A DNA stretch of 64,000 nt from Marinobacter qingdaonensis (GTDB lineage: Bacteria > Pseudomonadota > Gammaproteobacteria > Pseudomonadales > Oleiphilaceae): positions 2,170,001-2,234,000 of the forward strand of contig NZ_JAYDCJ010000003.1 in the NCBI RefSeq assembly GCF_034555935.1. Reading direction: 5' to 3'. Below, in pieces: positions 28,786 to 39,395 of this stretch. The number at the start of each line of letters is the position of its first letter. Positions within the stretch are counted from its first letter, which is position 1. The translations under genes were made by a program, and so were the position numbers. The notes below the pieces were generated by a model. That model worked only from the letters and a program-made list of their open reading frames with translations, ran no database searches and was not told the origin of the DNA.

Positions 28786-29870
28786 TGACTGAATCCACCA
28801 TGAAACCACCGAAAAAGGCCCTCAGTCCCATCCAGTGGATGCGTGAGCACCTGTTTTCCACCTGGTACAACGCGCTGCTCACCCTGGCGGTGGGCTACCT
28901 GCTGGTCACCAGCGTCGGACCGTTGCTCAGCTGGGCGTTGTTTGACGCCAGCTTTGAGGGCAACGACCCGAGCGACTGCACCGGCGCCGGGGCCTGCTGG
29001 CTGTTCATCAGCCAGCGTCTGAACTTCTTTATCTACGGGTTCTATCCGGATGACCTCCAGTGGCGTGTGGACTTCATGTTCCTGCTGCTGGCGATTGCCT
29101 TCGTGCCCCAGTTCATTGAGCGCTTCCCGGGGCGGAAGTGGCTTGGGATCTTTGGCATGACCGGCCTGCCGTTGATCGGCTATTTCCTGATTCCGGGCGG
29201 CAGCTTTGGTCTGGAAGAAGTCGAGAGCACCAAGTGGGGCGGTCTGATGCTGACCCTGATCCTGGCCTACATCGGGATCATCGCATCGCTGCCGATTGGC
29301 GTGTTGCTGGCCCTGGGCCGACGCTCCGAGATGCCGATCATTCGCGGGCTGTGTGTGGTGTTCATCGAGGTCTGGCGGGCCGTACCCCTGATTACCGTGC
29401 TGTTCATGGCCTCGGTGATGCTGCCGCTGTTCCTGCCCGAGGGCGTCAACTTCGAGAAGCTGGCCCGGGCGCTGATCGGCATCACGCTCTGGCAGTCGGC
29501 CTACATGGCCGAAGTCATCCGCGGTGGCCTGCAGGCCATTCCCCGGGGTCAGTACGAGGCGGCGGACGCCCTCGGCCTGGGCTACTGGAAGAAGATGGGC
29601 CTGGTGGTGCTGCCCCAGGCGCTCAAGCTGGTCATCCCGGGCATCGTGAACACCTTCATTGCGCTGTTCAAGGACACCACGCTGGTCCTGATTATCGGCC
29701 TGTTCGACGTGCTGGGCACCGTGCAGTCCACGGTGACGGACCCGGCCTGGCAAAACGTTGCCATAGAAGGCTATGTCTTCGTGGCCTTCTGTTTCTGGAT
29801 ATTCTGTTTCGGTATCTCCCAGTACAGCCAGAAACTCGAACGCAAACTCGACACCGGTCATAAAACCTGA
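28782..29870 (+). CDS. aapM: General L-amino acid ABC transporter, permease AapM
   Basis: This 362-residue permease pairs with AapQ. The N-terminal part has three helices and a Cys-containing periplasmic loop ([11 protein letters not shown]), and the C-terminal part has the EAA loop in [41 protein letters not shown] is just upstream. ATG 28782 and ATG 28785 are both possible starts. The stop overlaps the start of aapP (TGATG). Confidence 0.92.
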   Translation: MMTESTMKPPKKALSPIQWMREHLFSTWYNALLTLAVGYLLVTSVGPLLSWALFDASFEGNDPSDCTGAGACWLFISQRLNFFIYGFYPDDLQWRVDFMFLLLAIAFVPQFIERFPGRKWLGIFGMTGLPLIGYFLIPGGSFGLEEVESTKWGGLMLTLILAYIGIIASLPIGVLLALGRRSEMPIIRGLCVVFIEVWRAVPLITVLFMASVMLPLFLPEGVNFEKLARALIGITLWQSAYMAEVIRGGLQAIPRGQYEAADALGLGYWKKMGLVVLPQALKLVIPGIVNTFIALFKDTTLVLIIGLFDVLGTVQSTVTDPAWQNVAIEGYVFVAFCFWIFCFGISQYSQKLERKLDTGHKT

Positions 29871-30679
29871 TGGGTAACCCAATGACAGAACAAACCCAAA
29901 CTTCAGACGTAAAGTCTTCCTCTCAGGGCAAGACGAGGGAGAAACCGGACATTATCCGTGTGGAAGGGATGCACAAGTGGTACGGCGATTTCCACGTACT
30001 GAAAGACCTGAACCTGAACGTGCACCAGGGCGAGCGGATCGTTATCTGCGGGCCTTCGGGCTCGGGTAAGTCCACCTTCATCCGTTGCATCAACCGGCTG
30101 GAAGAGCATCAGCAGGGCAAGATCATCGTCGACGATGTCGAACTCACCGACGACGTGCGCCAGATCGACAGTGTGCGCCGCGAAGTTGGCATGGTGTTCC
30201 AGCATTTCAACCTGTTCCCGCACCTGACGGTGCTGGAGAACTGCTGCCTGTCGCCGATCTGGGTGCGCAAGATCCCGCGCAAGGAAGCAGAGGCGACCGC
30301 CATGGAGTTCCTGGAACGGGTCAAGATCCCGGACCAGGCCCACAAGTTCCCGGGCCAGCTGTCCGGTGGTCAGCAGCAGCGGGTCGCGATTGCGCGGGCG
30401 CTGTGCATGAAACCCAAGATCATGCTGTTCGACGAGCCCACCTCGGCGCTCGATCCGGAGATGATCAAGGAAGTGCTGGACGTCATGATCGAGCTGGCCG
30501 GCAGTGGCATGACCATGCTCTGCGTGACCCACGAGATGGGTTTCGCCAAGACCGTGGCCGACCGGGTCATCTTCATGGACGGTGGGGAGATTGTCGAGGA
30601 GGCGCCGCCTCACGACTTCTTCACCAACCCGCAGGAAGCGCGGACCCAGAAGTTCCTCAAGCAGATTCTGGCGCACTGA
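29870..30679 (+). CDS. aapP: General L-amino acid ABC transporter, ATPase AapP
   Basis: The 269-residue ATPase powers AapQM. Walker [10 protein letters not shown], signature LSGGQQQR, Walker [14 protein letters not shown] and the switch His in [16 protein letters not shown] are all present. The first about 25 residues are variable; ATG 29882 is an alternative start. It is the last gene of aapJQMP, ended by the stem at 30691-30722. Confidence 0.94.
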   Translation: MGNPMTEQTQTSDVKSSSQGKTREKPDIIRVEGMHKWYGDFHVLKDLNLNVHQGERIVICGPSGSGKSTFIRCINRLEEHQQGKIIVDDVELTDDVRQIDSVRREVGMVFQHFNLFPHLTVLENCCLSPIWVRKIPRKEAEATAMEFLERVKIPDQAHKFPGQLSGGQQQRVAIARALCMKPKIMLFDEPTSALDPEMIKEVLDVMIELAGSGMTMLCVTHEMGFAKTVADRVIFMDGGEIVEEAPPHDFFTNPQEARTQKFLKQILAH

Positions 30680-30690
30680 ATCTAGAGGCA

Positions 30691-30722
30691 AAAAAAGGCC
30701 GGGCAATTGCCCGGCCTTTTTG
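30691..30722. terminator. Bidirectional terminator between aapP and lpxH
   Basis: AAAAGGCCGGGC and GCCCGGCCTTTT form a perfect stem around AATT, with A and T runs on the two sides. Confidence 0.95.
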
Positions 30723-30723
30723 G

Positions 30724-31449
30724 TTACAGCGGCTGCTTTTGCAGCACCGGCTCTTGACCGGGCTGGACGGTCAACCACCACACGTGGGTGTGCCAGTCGC
30801 CCAGCACAATGCGCTTGGCCGGCTGGCCGTTGGCCTCCAGTTCGTGCTCGGCCGGCCGGTGAGTGTGGCCGTGGATCAGGCGCTGCACGCCGTGCGCTTC
30901 CATCTCCCGGACCACTTCCTCCGGTGTCACATCCATGATGGTTTCTTCCTTGCCCTGATTCTTGGCCATGCTGATTTCCCGCAACTGGCGCGCCATCTGC
31001 TGGCGGTCGGCCAGCGGGCGCTGCAGGATCATCTGCTGCCACTGCGGGTTGCGCATGTTGGCGCGGAACTTCTGGTACTCCACGTCGGCGGTGCACAGGC
31101 TGTCGCCGTGCATTAGTAGGGTAGGGGTACCGTACAGGTCCACCACCGTGGGGTCGTCGAGCAGGGTGGCACCGGCACGCTCGCAGTAGTCCTGGCCAAT
31201 CAGGAAGTCCCGATTGCCGTGCATCAGGAAAATCTCGGTGCCGCTGGCGTTGACCTCGCGCAGGGCGGCCGCGACCTGCTCCTGCAGCGGGGTGCGTTCG
31301 TCGTCGCCGATCCACGCTTCGAAAAAATCGCCGAGAATGTACAGCCGCTCAACGCCATGCGCCTTGTCCTTCAGGAACGCCAGGAACGCGTCGGTGATGT
31401 CCGGCCGGGATTCCTCCAGGTGCAGGTCGGAAATGAACAGCGTGGTCAC
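30724..31449 (-). CDS. lpxH: UDP-2,3-diacylglucosamine diphosphatase
   Basis: LpxH cleaves UDP-2,3-diacylglucosamine to lipid X, the fourth step of lipid A synthesis, at the inner membrane. The 241-residue metallophosphoesterase has the Mn ligands in [32 protein letters not shown] and HGHTHRP. It starts at GTG 31449, which overlaps the ppiB stop by four bases (GTGA), so the two genes are translationally coupled. Confidence 0.94.
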   Translation of the reverse strand: MTTLFISDLHLEESRPDITDAFLAFLKDKAHGVERLYILGDFFEAWIGDDERTPLQEQVAAALREVNASGTEIFLMHGNRDFLIGQDYCERAGATLLDDPTVVDLYGTPTLLMHGDSLCTADVEYQKFRANMRNPQWQQMILQRPLADRQQMARQLREISMAKNQGKEETIMDVTPEEVVREMEAHGVQRLIHGHTHRPAEHELEANGQPAKRIVLGDWHTHVWWLTVQPGQEPVLQKQPL

Positions 31450-31955
31450 GCCGCGCCTCCGTCCTCCAGCACCTCGGCCTTCTCGATGATCACGTCATCG
31501 GCGGGCACATCCTGGTGGCCTGCTTTCATGGTGGTGCGCACCGCACGGATCTGGTTCACCGTGTCCATGCCCTCGACCACCTTGCCGAAGACGCAGTAGC
31601 CCCAACCCTCGGCGTTCTTGGCGGTGTGGTCCAGGAAGCCGTTGTTCTCAACGTTGATGAAGAACTGCGCGGTGGCCGAGTGCGGGTCCATGGTGCGGGC
31701 CATGGCGACGGTGCCCTGCATGTTGCTCAGGCCGTTGTCGGCTTCGTTCTGGATCGGCTCGCGGGTCTTGCGCGGTGTCATGCCCGGCTCGAAGCCGCCA
31801 CCCTGGATCATGAAGTTGCCGATTACCCGATGGAAAACCAGACCGTCGTAAAAGCCGTCGCGTACATACTGTTCAAAGTTTTTCGCGGTCTCAGGGGCCT
31901 TGTCGTAGTCGAGTTCAAGCTTGATGTCACCGAGGTTGGTTTTCAGCAGAATCAT
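31446..31955 (-). CDS. ppiB: Cytoplasmic peptidyl-prolyl isomerase (cyclophilin)
   Basis: The 169-residue cyclophilin has the active-site Arg/Phe motif [13 protein letters not shown], the [16 protein letters not shown] segment and [13 protein letters not shown]. It has no signal peptide, so it is the cytoplasmic PpiB type. AGGAAA precedes the ATG. It is upstream of and coupled to lpxH, and divergent from glnS. Confidence 0.94.
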   Translation of the reverse strand: MILLKTNLGDIKLELDYDKAPETAKNFEQYVRDGFYDGLVFHRVIGNFMIQGGGFEPGMTPRKTREPIQNEADNGLSNMQGTVAMARTMDPHSATAQFFINVENNGFLDHTAKNAEGWGYCVFGKVVEGMDTVNQIRAVRTTMKAGHQDVPADDVIIEKAEVLEDGGAA

Positions 31956-32092
31956 CAGGGTTTCCTGTTGCTAAGGGTGAATAGGGGTAAAGGCGTTATT
32001 GTACGCAAGTGTTTCCCGCTATGCATGAGTCCGGGCCGGTTTTGTGAGTATAATAGCGAGTTTCAGATCCACCTCCTTTTGACAGAGAACGT

Positions 32093-33772
32093 ATGAGCGC
32101 CGAGTCGAAGAAAGCCCACAACTTTATTCAGAGCCTGATCGAAGACGCGATCGCCAAAGGCGAGCACACCGACAAGGTGGTGACTCGTTTCCCGCCGGAG
32201 CCCAATGGCTATCTGCACATTGGCCACGCCAAGTCCATCTGCCTGAATTTCGGCATCGCCGAGACCTTTGGTGGCGAGTGCAACCTGCGGTTTGACGACA
32301 CCAACCCGGAAAAGGAAAACCAGGAATACATCGACGCCATCAAGCAGGATGTGGAGTGGCTGGGCTACCACTGGGCCGGCGACGTCCGTCACGCCTCCGA
32401 CTATTTCGACGCCCTGTACGCCTTCGCCGAGGAACTGATCGAGAAGGACAAGGCCTACGTCTGCGCCCTGTCGGCCGATGAAATGGCGGAATACCGCGGC
32501 AGCCTGAAAGAGCCGGGCAAGAACAGCCCCTACCGCGACCGCCCGGTCGAGGAAAGCCTGCAGCTGTTCCGGGACATGCGTGCCGGCAAGTATCAGAACG
32601 GTGAGCTGGTGCTGCGCGCCAAGATCGACATGGCATCCCCGAACATCAACCTGCGGGATCCGATCCTGTACCGTATTCGCTATGCCGACCACCACCAGAC
32701 CGGCGACAAGTGGTGCATCTACCCGATGTACGACTTCACCCATCCGATTTCCGATGCCATGGAGGAGATCACTCACTCCCTGTGCACCCTGGAATTTGAA
32801 GACCACCGGCCGCTGTACGACTGGGTGCTGGACAACATTTCCGGCCCCTGCCACCCGCGCCAGATCGAGTTTGCCCGGCTGAACCTGAACTACACCATCA
32901 CCAGCAAGCGCAAACTCAAGCGCCTGGTGGATGAAAACTTCGTGGACGGCTGGAACGACCCGCGCATGCCCACCATCTCCGGCATGCGCCGTCGCGGCTA
33001 CACCCCGGAATCGATCCGTACCTTCTGCGACATGATCGGCGTCAACAAGGCCGGCGGTACCGTGGACGTGGGCATGCTCGAGCACGCCATTCGCGAAGAC
33101 CTGAACAGCCGGGCACCGCGGGCCATGTGCGTGATGCGCCCGCTGAAGGTGACGCTGACCAACTACCCGGCGGACCAGACCGAGACCCTGGTGCTGCCGG
33201 TGCACCCGCAGAGCCCGGACATGGGCGAGCGGGAAGTGACCTGGAGCCAGACCCTGTACATCGACCGGGACGACTTCGTCGAGGAGCCTCCGCGCAAGTG
33301 GAAGCGGCTGGCGCCGGATCAGGCGGTGCGTCTGCGCGGTGGCTATGTCATGACCTGCCGTGAGATCGTCCGCGACGACCGTGGCGAGATTGTCGAGCTC
33401 AAGTGCGAGTACGACCCCAACACCCTGGGCGTCAACCCGGAGGGCTACAAGCCCAATGGCGTGGTGCATTGGGTGTCCGCCGCCGACAGCGTCGAGGTCG
33501 ACATCAACCTGTACGATCGCCTGTTCAATCACGAGTCCCCGGACAGCGACAAGGACGGCGATTTTGTCGATCACCTGAACCCGGACTCCCTGGTGGTGCT
33601 CAAGGGCGCGCGTGCCGAGAAGGGTCTGGTCGAGCCGCGCACCGACCTGCCGTACCAGTTCGAACGCGAGGGCTATTTCTTCTGCGACCCGGAGCTGACC
33701 GCCCAGGCCGGCCACCCGGTGTTCAATCGTACCGTCACTCTGCGTGACTCCTGGGGTAAGGGGGGCAAGTGA
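32093..33772 (+). CDS. glnS: Glutaminyl-tRNA synthetase
   Basis: This is a class I synthetase of 559 residues charging tRNA-Gln. The HIGH motif is in [11 protein letters not shown] (about residue 42) and the KMSKS equivalent is TSKRKLKRL. The C-terminal two-barrel anticodon domain follows, ending near residue 550. The gene is divergent from ppiB and its stop overlaps the cysS start by four bases. Confidence 0.97.
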   Translation: MSAESKKAHNFIQSLIEDAIAKGEHTDKVVTRFPPEPNGYLHIGHAKSICLNFGIAETFGGECNLRFDDTNPEKENQEYIDAIKQDVEWLGYHWAGDVRHASDYFDALYAFAEELIEKDKAYVCALSADEMAEYRGSLKEPGKNSPYRDRPVEESLQLFRDMRAGKYQNGELVLRAKIDMASPNINLRDPILYRIRYADHHQTGDKWCIYPMYDFTHPISDAMEEITHSLCTLEFEDHRPLYDWVLDNISGPCHPRQIEFARLNLNYTITSKRKLKRLVDENFVDGWNDPRMPTISGMRRRGYTPESIRTFCDMIGVNKAGGTVDVGMLEHAIREDLNSRAPRAMCVMRPLKVTLTNYPADQTETLVLPVHPQSPDMGEREVTWSQTLYIDRDDFVEEPPRKWKRLAPDQAVRLRGGYVMTCREIVRDDRGEIVELKCEYDPNTLGVNPEGYKPNGVVHWVSAADSVEVDINLYDRLFNHESPDSDKDGDFVDHLNPDSLVVLKGARAEKGLVEPRTDLPYQFEREGYFFCDPELTAQAGHPVFNRTVTLRDSWGKGGK

Positions 33773-35157
33773 TCCGCATCTACAACACGCTCACGCAGCA
33801 AAAGGAAGAGTTCAAGTCCATCGAGCCGGGCAAGGTTCGCATGTACGTCTGCGGCATGACCGTCTACGACTACTGCCACCTGGGCCATGCCCGGGTGCTG
33901 GTGGCCTTCGACGTGATCACCCGGTACCTGCGTCACCGGGGCTACGACGTGCACTACGTGCGCAACATCACCGACATCGATGACAAGATTCTGCGCCGCG
34001 CCGAAGAGAACGGAGAGCGCTTTACCGAACTGACCGAGCGCATGATTCGCGCCATGCACGAGGATGAGGCCCGTCTTGGTGTGCTGTCGCCCACCGAAGA
34101 GCCTCGGGCGACCGGCTACATCGATGAAATCGTGGCGATGATCCACAAGCTGGTGGCCAGTGGCCATGCCTACGCCGCCGACAACGGCGATGTCTACTTT
34201 GCCGTCGAGTCCTTCGACGGCTACGGCAAGCTGAGTAAGAAGAAGCTCGAAGACCTGGTGGCCGGTGCTCGCGTCGACGTCCAGGAAGCCAAGCGCAGTC
34301 CGGCGGATTTCGCACTCTGGAAAGCGGCCGACGAGGGTGAGGTCAGCTGGCCGTCGCCCTGGGGCGACGGTCGCCCGGGCTGGCACATCGAATGTTCCGC
34401 CATGTCCACCTGCTGCCTGGGTGACACCTTCGATATTCACGGCGGTGGTCCGGACCTGCTGTTTCCGCACCATGAGAATGAGATTGCCCAGTCCGAGTGT
34501 GCCACCGGCCACGAATTTGCCCGGGCTTGGATGCACGCCGGTGCCATTCGCGTGAACAAAGAGAAGATGTCCAAGTCGCTGGGCAATTTCTTCACCATTC
34601 GCGAGATCCTGGAGTCCTATCCGGCCGAGGTGGTGCGTTACTTCCTGGTGTCCAGCCATTACCGCAGTCAGGTCGATTACTCCGAGGACAACCTGGCGGA
34701 GGCCGGCCGCACCCTGACCAAGCTCTACCACGCCCTGCGCGGTGTGGTGCCGGCCAAAGCCGGGGAAGTGGCGGAAACCGAGCACGATCGCCGGTTCCAG
34801 GAAGTGATGGACGACGACTTCAACACCGCTGGCGCCATTGCCGTGTTGCACGCGGTCGCGAACGACATCAACCAGCACCGACGTGATGGGCAGGAGCAGG
34901 AAGCCAAGGAAAGCGCGGCGGTGCTGGTGCGCCTGGGCGCGGTGCTCGGTCTGCTGCAGCAGGACCCGGAGGCGTTTTTCCAGGCCGATACCGGTGGCGA
35001 ACTGAGCGCCGAGGACATCGAGGCGATGATTCAGGCCCGAACGGATGCCCGCTTAGCCAAGGATTTTGCCGAGGCGGACCGTATCCGGGACGAGCTGGCG
35101 GACAAAGGCATCATCCTTGATGATTCGCGGCAAGGGACCACCTGGCGAAAAGCCTGA
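33769..35157 (+). CDS. cysS: Cysteinyl-tRNA synthetase
   Basis: The 462-residue class I enzyme charges tRNA-Cys. It has the zinc Cys at residue 28 in [10 protein letters not shown], the HIGH motif as CHLGHAR, the zinc ligands in WHIECSAMS and [10 protein letters not shown], and KMSKSLGN. The start is GTG 33769 within GTGA overlapping the glnS stop. glnS-cysS pairing is common in gammaproteobacteria. Confidence 0.97.
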   Translation: MIRIYNTLTQQKEEFKSIEPGKVRMYVCGMTVYDYCHLGHARVLVAFDVITRYLRHRGYDVHYVRNITDIDDKILRRAEENGERFTELTERMIRAMHEDEARLGVLSPTEEPRATGYIDEIVAMIHKLVASGHAYAADNGDVYFAVESFDGYGKLSKKKLEDLVAGARVDVQEAKRSPADFALWKAADEGEVSWPSPWGDGRPGWHIECSAMSTCCLGDTFDIHGGGPDLLFPHHENEIAQSECATGHEFARAWMHAGAIRVNKEKMSKSLGNFFTIREILESYPAEVVRYFLVSSHYRSQVDYSEDNLAEAGRTLTKLYHALRGVVPAKAGEVAETEHDRRFQEVMDDDFNTAGAIAVLHAVANDINQHRRDGQEQEAKESAAVLVRLGAVLGLLQQDPEAFFQADTGGELSAEDIEAMIQARTDARLAKDFAEADRIRDELADKGIILDDSRQGTTWRKA

Positions 35158-35305
35158 TTCCGGTCGGCGGCCGTTGGTCAGACCAGTTTTGCGCTTGCGG
35201 GCATGATCTTGTAGGGATTTTCCCTTACAATGCGGCGCTCGAATTAGAATGCCCCCTCACAGCGAAGGGGGAGTCGGGAAACATAACCCACTGAGGCAGA
35301 CAACG

Positions 35306-37486
35306 ATGACAGAACGCGTACAAGTCGGCGGCATTCAGGTCGCAAAGAATCTGTATGACTTCGTGAACAACGAAGCCATTCCGGGAACCGGCGTGGATGC
35401 CGACAAATTCTGGGCGGAGTTTGACAAGATCGTGAACGAGCTGGCGCCGCGCAACCGCGAGCTGCTGGCCAAGCGCGACCAGATCCAGGAAAAACTGGAT
35501 ACCTGGAACCGCGATCACAAGGGCCAGAAGCTGGACATGGCCGAGTACAAGTCCTTCCTGAAGGATATCGGCTACCTGGTCGACGAGCCGGCGGACTTCA
35601 AGATCTCCACCTCCAACGTGGATCCGGAAGTGGCCACCATGGCCGGTCCCCAGCTGGTGGTGCCGATCATGAACGCCCGTTTCGCACTGAACGCCGCCAA
35701 CGCCCGTTGGGGCAGCTTGTACGATGCACTGTACGGCACCGACGCCATCTCCGAAGAGGGTGGTGCCGACAAGGGTGCTGGCTACAACCCGGTGCGCGGC
35801 GCCAAGGTCATTGAGTGGGCCCGCAACCTGCTGGACAGCTCCGCCCCGCTGGCCGCCGGCAGCCACAAGGACGCCGCCAAGTACCTGGTCGAGGGTGGCA
35901 AGCTGGTGGTGAAGCTGCAGAACGGTGACACCACCGGTCTGAAAGACGAAGCCGGTTTTGTCGGTTACACCGGTGCCGCCGATGCACCGACCGGCGTGCT
36001 GCTGGTCAAGAACGGCATGCACTTCGAGATCCAGATCGACGCCAGCCATCCGATTGGTAAAGACGACGGCGCCAACGTCAAAGACGTGCTGATGGAGTCG
36101 GCCCTGACCACCATCATGGACTGCGAAGACTCGGTCGCAGCCGTGGACGCCGACGACAAGGCGCTGGCCTACCGCAACTGGCTGGGCCTGATGAAGGGCG
36201 ATCTGCAGGAAACCTTCGAGAAGGGTGGCAAGCAGCTGACCCGTAAGATGAACCCGGACCGCACTTACACAGCCACCGACGGTGGCGAGCTGGTACTGAA
36301 GGGTCGCAGCCTGATGTTCATCCGGAACGTGGGGCACCTGATGACCAACCCGGCGATCCTGCTGAGCGACGGTCAGGAAGTGCCAGAGGGTCTGATGGAC
36401 GGCCTGATCACGTCCCTGATCGCGATCCACGACCTCAAGGGTGGCGGCAGCTTCCAGAACAGCACCAAGGGTTCCATGTACATCGTGAAGCCCAAGATGC
36501 ACGGTCCGGAAGAAGTGGCCTTCACCAACGAATTCTTTGGTCGTGTCGAAGACGCCCTGGGTCTGCCGCGCTTCACGCTGAAAGTCGGCATCATGGACGA
36601 AGAGCGTCGCACCACCGTGAACCTGAAAGCCTGTATCCACGCTGCCAAAGAGCGCGCGGTGTTCATCAACACCGGCTTCCTGGACCGCACCGGCGACGAG
36701 ATGCACACCTCCATGGAGCTGGGCGCGTTCATCCGCAAGGGTGAGATGAAGCAGGCGGCGTGGATCAACGCCTACGAGCAGTGGAACGTGGATATCGGCC
36801 TGGAGACCGGTTTCCGTGGCGTGGCGCAGATCGGCAAGGGCATGTGGGCCATGCCGGACCTGATGGCGGGCATGCTGGAAGCCAAGATCGGTCACCCGAA
36901 AGCCGGTGCCAACACCGCCTGGGTTCCGTCCCCGACCGCAGCGACCCTGCACGCGACTCATTACCACCAGGTCAGTGTCAGCGACGTGCAGAAAGAGGTC
37001 GAAAGTCGTGCGCGCGCCAGCCTGGACGACATCCTGACCGTGCCGGTCATGGAAGATCCGAGCGCACTGTCGGCCGAGGACATCCAGCAGGAGCTGGACA
37101 ACAACGCCCAGGGCATCCTTGGCTACGTGGTTCGCTGGGTCGAGCAGGGCGTGGGTTGCTCCAAGGTGCCGGACATCAACAACGTCGGGCTGATGGAAGA
37201 CCGTGCCACCCTGCGGATTTCCTCCCAGCTGTTGACCAACTGGCTGTACCAGGGTGTCTGCACCCAGGCGCAGATCGAGGAAACCATGAAGCGCATGGCT
37301 GCCGTGGTCGACAAGCAGAACGCCGGTGATGCGTCCTACCGCAACATGGCGCCGAACTTCGACGACAGCGTTGCGTTCCAGGCCGCCATGGACCTGATCC
37401 TGAAGGGTCGCGAGCAGCCAAACGGCTACACCGAGCCGCTGCTGCACGCCTACCGCCTGAAGGCGAAAGCCAAGTACGGCGCGTAA
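35306..37486 (+). CDS. glcB: Malate synthase G
   Basis: This 726-residue monomeric enzyme condenses glyoxylate with acetyl-CoA to malate, the second step of the glyoxylate shunt. Recognisable parts are [14 protein letters not shown] (metal and glyoxylate site), [32 protein letters not shown] and [15 protein letters not shown]. The length equals E. coli GlcB (723). ATG 35306 follows GAGG at 35293-35296. It is monocistronic, with a two-way terminator after it; isocitrate lyase is not in the window. Confidence 0.96.
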   Translation: MTERVQVGGIQVAKNLYDFVNNEAIPGTGVDADKFWAEFDKIVNELAPRNRELLAKRDQIQEKLDTWNRDHKGQKLDMAEYKSFLKDIGYLVDEPADFKISTSNVDPEVATMAGPQLVVPIMNARFALNAANARWGSLYDALYGTDAISEEGGADKGAGYNPVRGAKVIEWARNLLDSSAPLAAGSHKDAAKYLVEGGKLVVKLQNGDTTGLKDEAGFVGYTGAADAPTGVLLVKNGMHFEIQIDASHPIGKDDGANVKDVLMESALTTIMDCEDSVAAVDADDKALAYRNWLGLMKGDLQETFEKGGKQLTRKMNPDRTYTATDGGELVLKGRSLMFIRNVGHLMTNPAILLSDGQEVPEGLMDGLITSLIAIHDLKGGGSFQNSTKGSMYIVKPKMHGPEEVAFTNEFFGRVEDALGLPRFTLKVGIMDEERRTTVNLKACIHAAKERAVFINTGFLDRTGDEMHTSMELGAFIRKGEMKQAAWINAYEQWNVDIGLETGFRGVAQIGKGMWAMPDLMAGMLEAKIGHPKAGANTAWVPSPTAATLHATHYHQVSVSDVQKEVESRARASLDDILTVPVMEDPSALSAEDIQQELDNNAQGILGYVVRWVEQGVGCSKVPDINNVGLMEDRATLRISSQLLTNWLYQGVCTQAQIEETMKRMAAVVDKQNAGDASYRNMAPNFDDSVAFQAAMDLILKGREQPNGYTEPLLHAYRLKAKAKYGA

Positions 37487-37502
37487 GTACCGAGCAGGAA
37501 CG

Positions 37503-37532
37503 AAAAAACCCCGCCAAGAGCGGGGTTTTTTT
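37503..37532. terminator. Bidirectional terminator between glcB and folD
   Basis: CCCCGC and GCGGGG pair around CAAGA, flanked by an A6 run on the left and a T7 run on the right. Confidence 0.93.
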
Positions 37533-37578
37533 ATGACCGGGCCAAGCCGGGAGTGCCGGCCTGGCGCACCTATCCTGG

Positions 37579-38436
37579 TCAGTCGTCGTGCAGCACGTCG
37601 GCGGCGTACAGGGTGTTCTGCAGCAGGGTTGCGATGGTCATCGGGCCAACACCGCCGGGTACCGGGGTGATGTAGGCGGCCTGCTCAGCCGCGGCGTGGA
37701 AGTCCACGTCGCCGTGCAGCTTGCCGTCGTCCATCCGGTTGATGCCCACGTCGATCACGGTGGCGCCCGGCTTGATCCATTCGCCCTTGATCAGGCCGGG
37801 CTTCCCGGCTGCGGCGATCAGAATGTCCGCTTCACGGACGAACTTTTCCAGGTTCGGAGTAAACCGGTGGCACACCGTGGTGGTGGCACCTTTCAGCAGC
37901 AGTTCCATGCTCATCGGCCGACCCACGATGTTGGAGGCGCCGACGATGACGGCGTGCTGGCCCTTGTACGGGGTGTCGATGCTGTCCAGCAGGGTAATGA
38001 TGCCGGCGGGGGTGCACGGGCGCAGGGTGGGCTTGCGCTGCATCAGCCGGCCAATGTTGTACGGGTGAAAGCCGTCTACGTCCTTGTCCGGGCGGATCTT
38101 GACCAGGATGGGGTCGGCGTCCAGGTGGTCCGGCAGGGGCAGTTGCACCAGGATGCCGTCGACGGTCGGGTTCTCGTTCAGTTCGTCGATGAGCGCCTCG
38201 AGCGCCTCCTGGGAGGTGTCTGCAGGCAGGTCATAAGACAGCGACAGGATGCCGGCCTGATCGCAGGCCTTGCGCTTGTTGCCTACATATACCTGGGAGG
38301 CCGGATCGTCACCGACCAGAACCACGGCCAGCCCGGGTGCCCGCAGCCCCTGTTGCTGGCGGGCTTCAACACCGGCGGCAACCTGCTGTCGCACACCGGC
38401 GGCAATTTCTTTTCCGTTAATCAGTTTGGCGCTCAT
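37579..38436 (-). CDS. folD: Methylenetetrahydrofolate dehydrogenase/cyclohydrolase
   Basis: FolD is bifunctional, interconverting 5,10-methylene-, methenyl- and 10-formyl-THF with NADP. The 285-residue protein has the catalytic Lys in [41 protein letters not shown] and the C-terminal [18 protein letters not shown]. It is monocistronic on the minus strand, divergent from the tRNA operon. Confidence 0.96.
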   Translation of the reverse strand: MSAKLINGKEIAAGVRQQVAAGVEARQQQGLRAPGLAVVLVGDDPASQVYVGNKRKACDQAGILSLSYDLPADTSQEALEALIDELNENPTVDGILVQLPLPDHLDADPILVKIRPDKDVDGFHPYNIGRLMQRKPTLRPCTPAGIITLLDSIDTPYKGQHAVIVGASNIVGRPMSMELLLKGATTTVCHRFTPNLEKFVREADILIAAAGKPGLIKGEWIKPGATVIDVGINRMDDGKLHGDVDFHAAAEQAAYITPVPGGVGPMTIATLLQNTLYAADVLHDD

Positions 38437-38600
38437 GTCTCGTCTTGTCGCTTGGGCGTTAGAAAATGGAGGCTGCGCATTGTCTCATGCTTCCGTCGGA
38501 ACTCCAATTGGCGGGAGGTCGGGGGCAGGGGGACGGGAACTTTGATCGTCTGCCGGGGTCACATTGAGGTCCAATGTTTCGGTGAATTTGGAAATCCGTG

Positions 38601-38629
38601 TTGACGGCGTCGATCGGCGCCGGTAATAT
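38601..38629 (+). promoter_or_regulatory. Promoter of the tRNA operon
   Basis: TTGACG (38601-38606) and TAATAT (38624-38629) have a 17-nt spacer. The -10 is followed by GCGCGCC, a GC-rich discriminator typical of stable-RNA promoters under stringent control. It lies 41 nt before the first tRNA. Confidence 0.65.
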
Positions 38630-38669
38630 GCGCGCCAACTTTGCTGAGGCACTTGTTGTTCAGTTCAGA

Positions 38670-38746
38670 CGGGGTATAGCGCAGTCTGGTAGCGCGCCTG
38701 CTTTGGGAGCAGGATGTCGGGAGTTCGAATCTCTCTACCCCGACCA
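38670..38746 (+). tRNA. tRNA-Pro (TGG)
   Basis: The 77-nt sequence folds into a cloverleaf with a CGGGGTA/TACCCCG acceptor, the D-arm containing AGTCTGGTA, anticodon loop TTTGGGA (anticodon TGG) between CCTGC and GCAGG, the TTCGAAT T-loop and an encoded CCA end. It is the first of four tRNAs. Confidence 0.97.
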
Positions 38747-38779
38747 CTTTTCTGAGTATTCAGGTGGGCGAACGGTCAA

Positions 38780-38856
38780 GCGCCCGTAGCTCAGCTGGAT
38801 AGAGCATCCGCCTTCTAAGCGGATGGTCGCAGGTTCGAGTCCTGCCGGGCGCGCCA
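38780..38856 (+). tRNA. tRNA-Arg (TCT)
   Basis: The acceptor is GCGCCCG paired with CGGGCGC; the anticodon loop CTTCTAA gives TCT; the T-arm contains GGTTCGAGTCC; CCA is encoded. It lies 33 nt after tRNA-Pro. Confidence 0.97.
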
Positions 38857-38941
38857 TACAGTCGCCGACTGGGTACGTACCGGGGTCGCCAAAGCAGCAA
38901 AGTTGAAAGGTTGAAGATACCGAAAGGTATGTCCCGAATGT

Positions 38942-39018
38942 GGTGGACGTAGCTCAGTTGGTAGAGCTCAGGATTGTGACTCCTGCGGTCGAGGGTTCGA
39001 ACCCCTTCGTCCACCCCA
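38942..39018 (+). tRNA. tRNA-His (GTG)
   Basis: The acceptor GTGGACG pairs with CGTCCAC, with the extra G at -1 (38942) facing C73, the identity element of tRNA-His. The anticodon loop ATTGTGA gives GTG. CCA is encoded. Confidence 0.97.
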
Positions 39019-39091
39019 CTTTTCTTGTTTTTTCCGCGTTTTCTGCAAAGCTCCCGATCGCCCACGGCGCAGCCGGGCTTGCAATTGATGT

Positions 39092-39176
39092 GCGAGAGTG
39101 GCGGAACTGGTAGACGCGCTGGATTTAGGTTCCAGTGGGGCAACCCGTGAGAGTTCGAGTCTCTCCTCTCGCACCA
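39092..39176 (+). tRNA. tRNA-Leu (TAG)
   Basis: The 85-nt tRNA has a GCGAGAG/CTCTCGC acceptor, anticodon loop TTTAGGT (TAG) and the long variable arm (TGGGGCAACCCGT) expected for tRNA-Leu. CCA is encoded. It ends the Pro-Arg-His-Leu block; a T-rich stretch follows without a clear terminator stem. Confidence 0.97.
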
Positions 39177-39395
39177 CCCTTTCTTTTCTGTGTTTCATCC
39201 CCATCTATTGCACAAAGCCGTTATAAGGCGTGGTTGAACCCGCTGAATTCGCCTGTGACAGGTGATTCTCTCGCTGGGCCAAACCGTGATAAACTATCGC
39301 CTTTTAATTTTCAGTCCTTTCTGGGCGTTTGTCCGGTTTTGGGCTTTTTGGTTTTATTTCATTCACATACCGAACCTGTAATTTGAGGATCCTCC

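Noticed and set aside
35225..37447. A 740-codon minus-strand open frame opposite glcB
   Set aside because: Shadow of malate synthase G with a non-protein-like composition.
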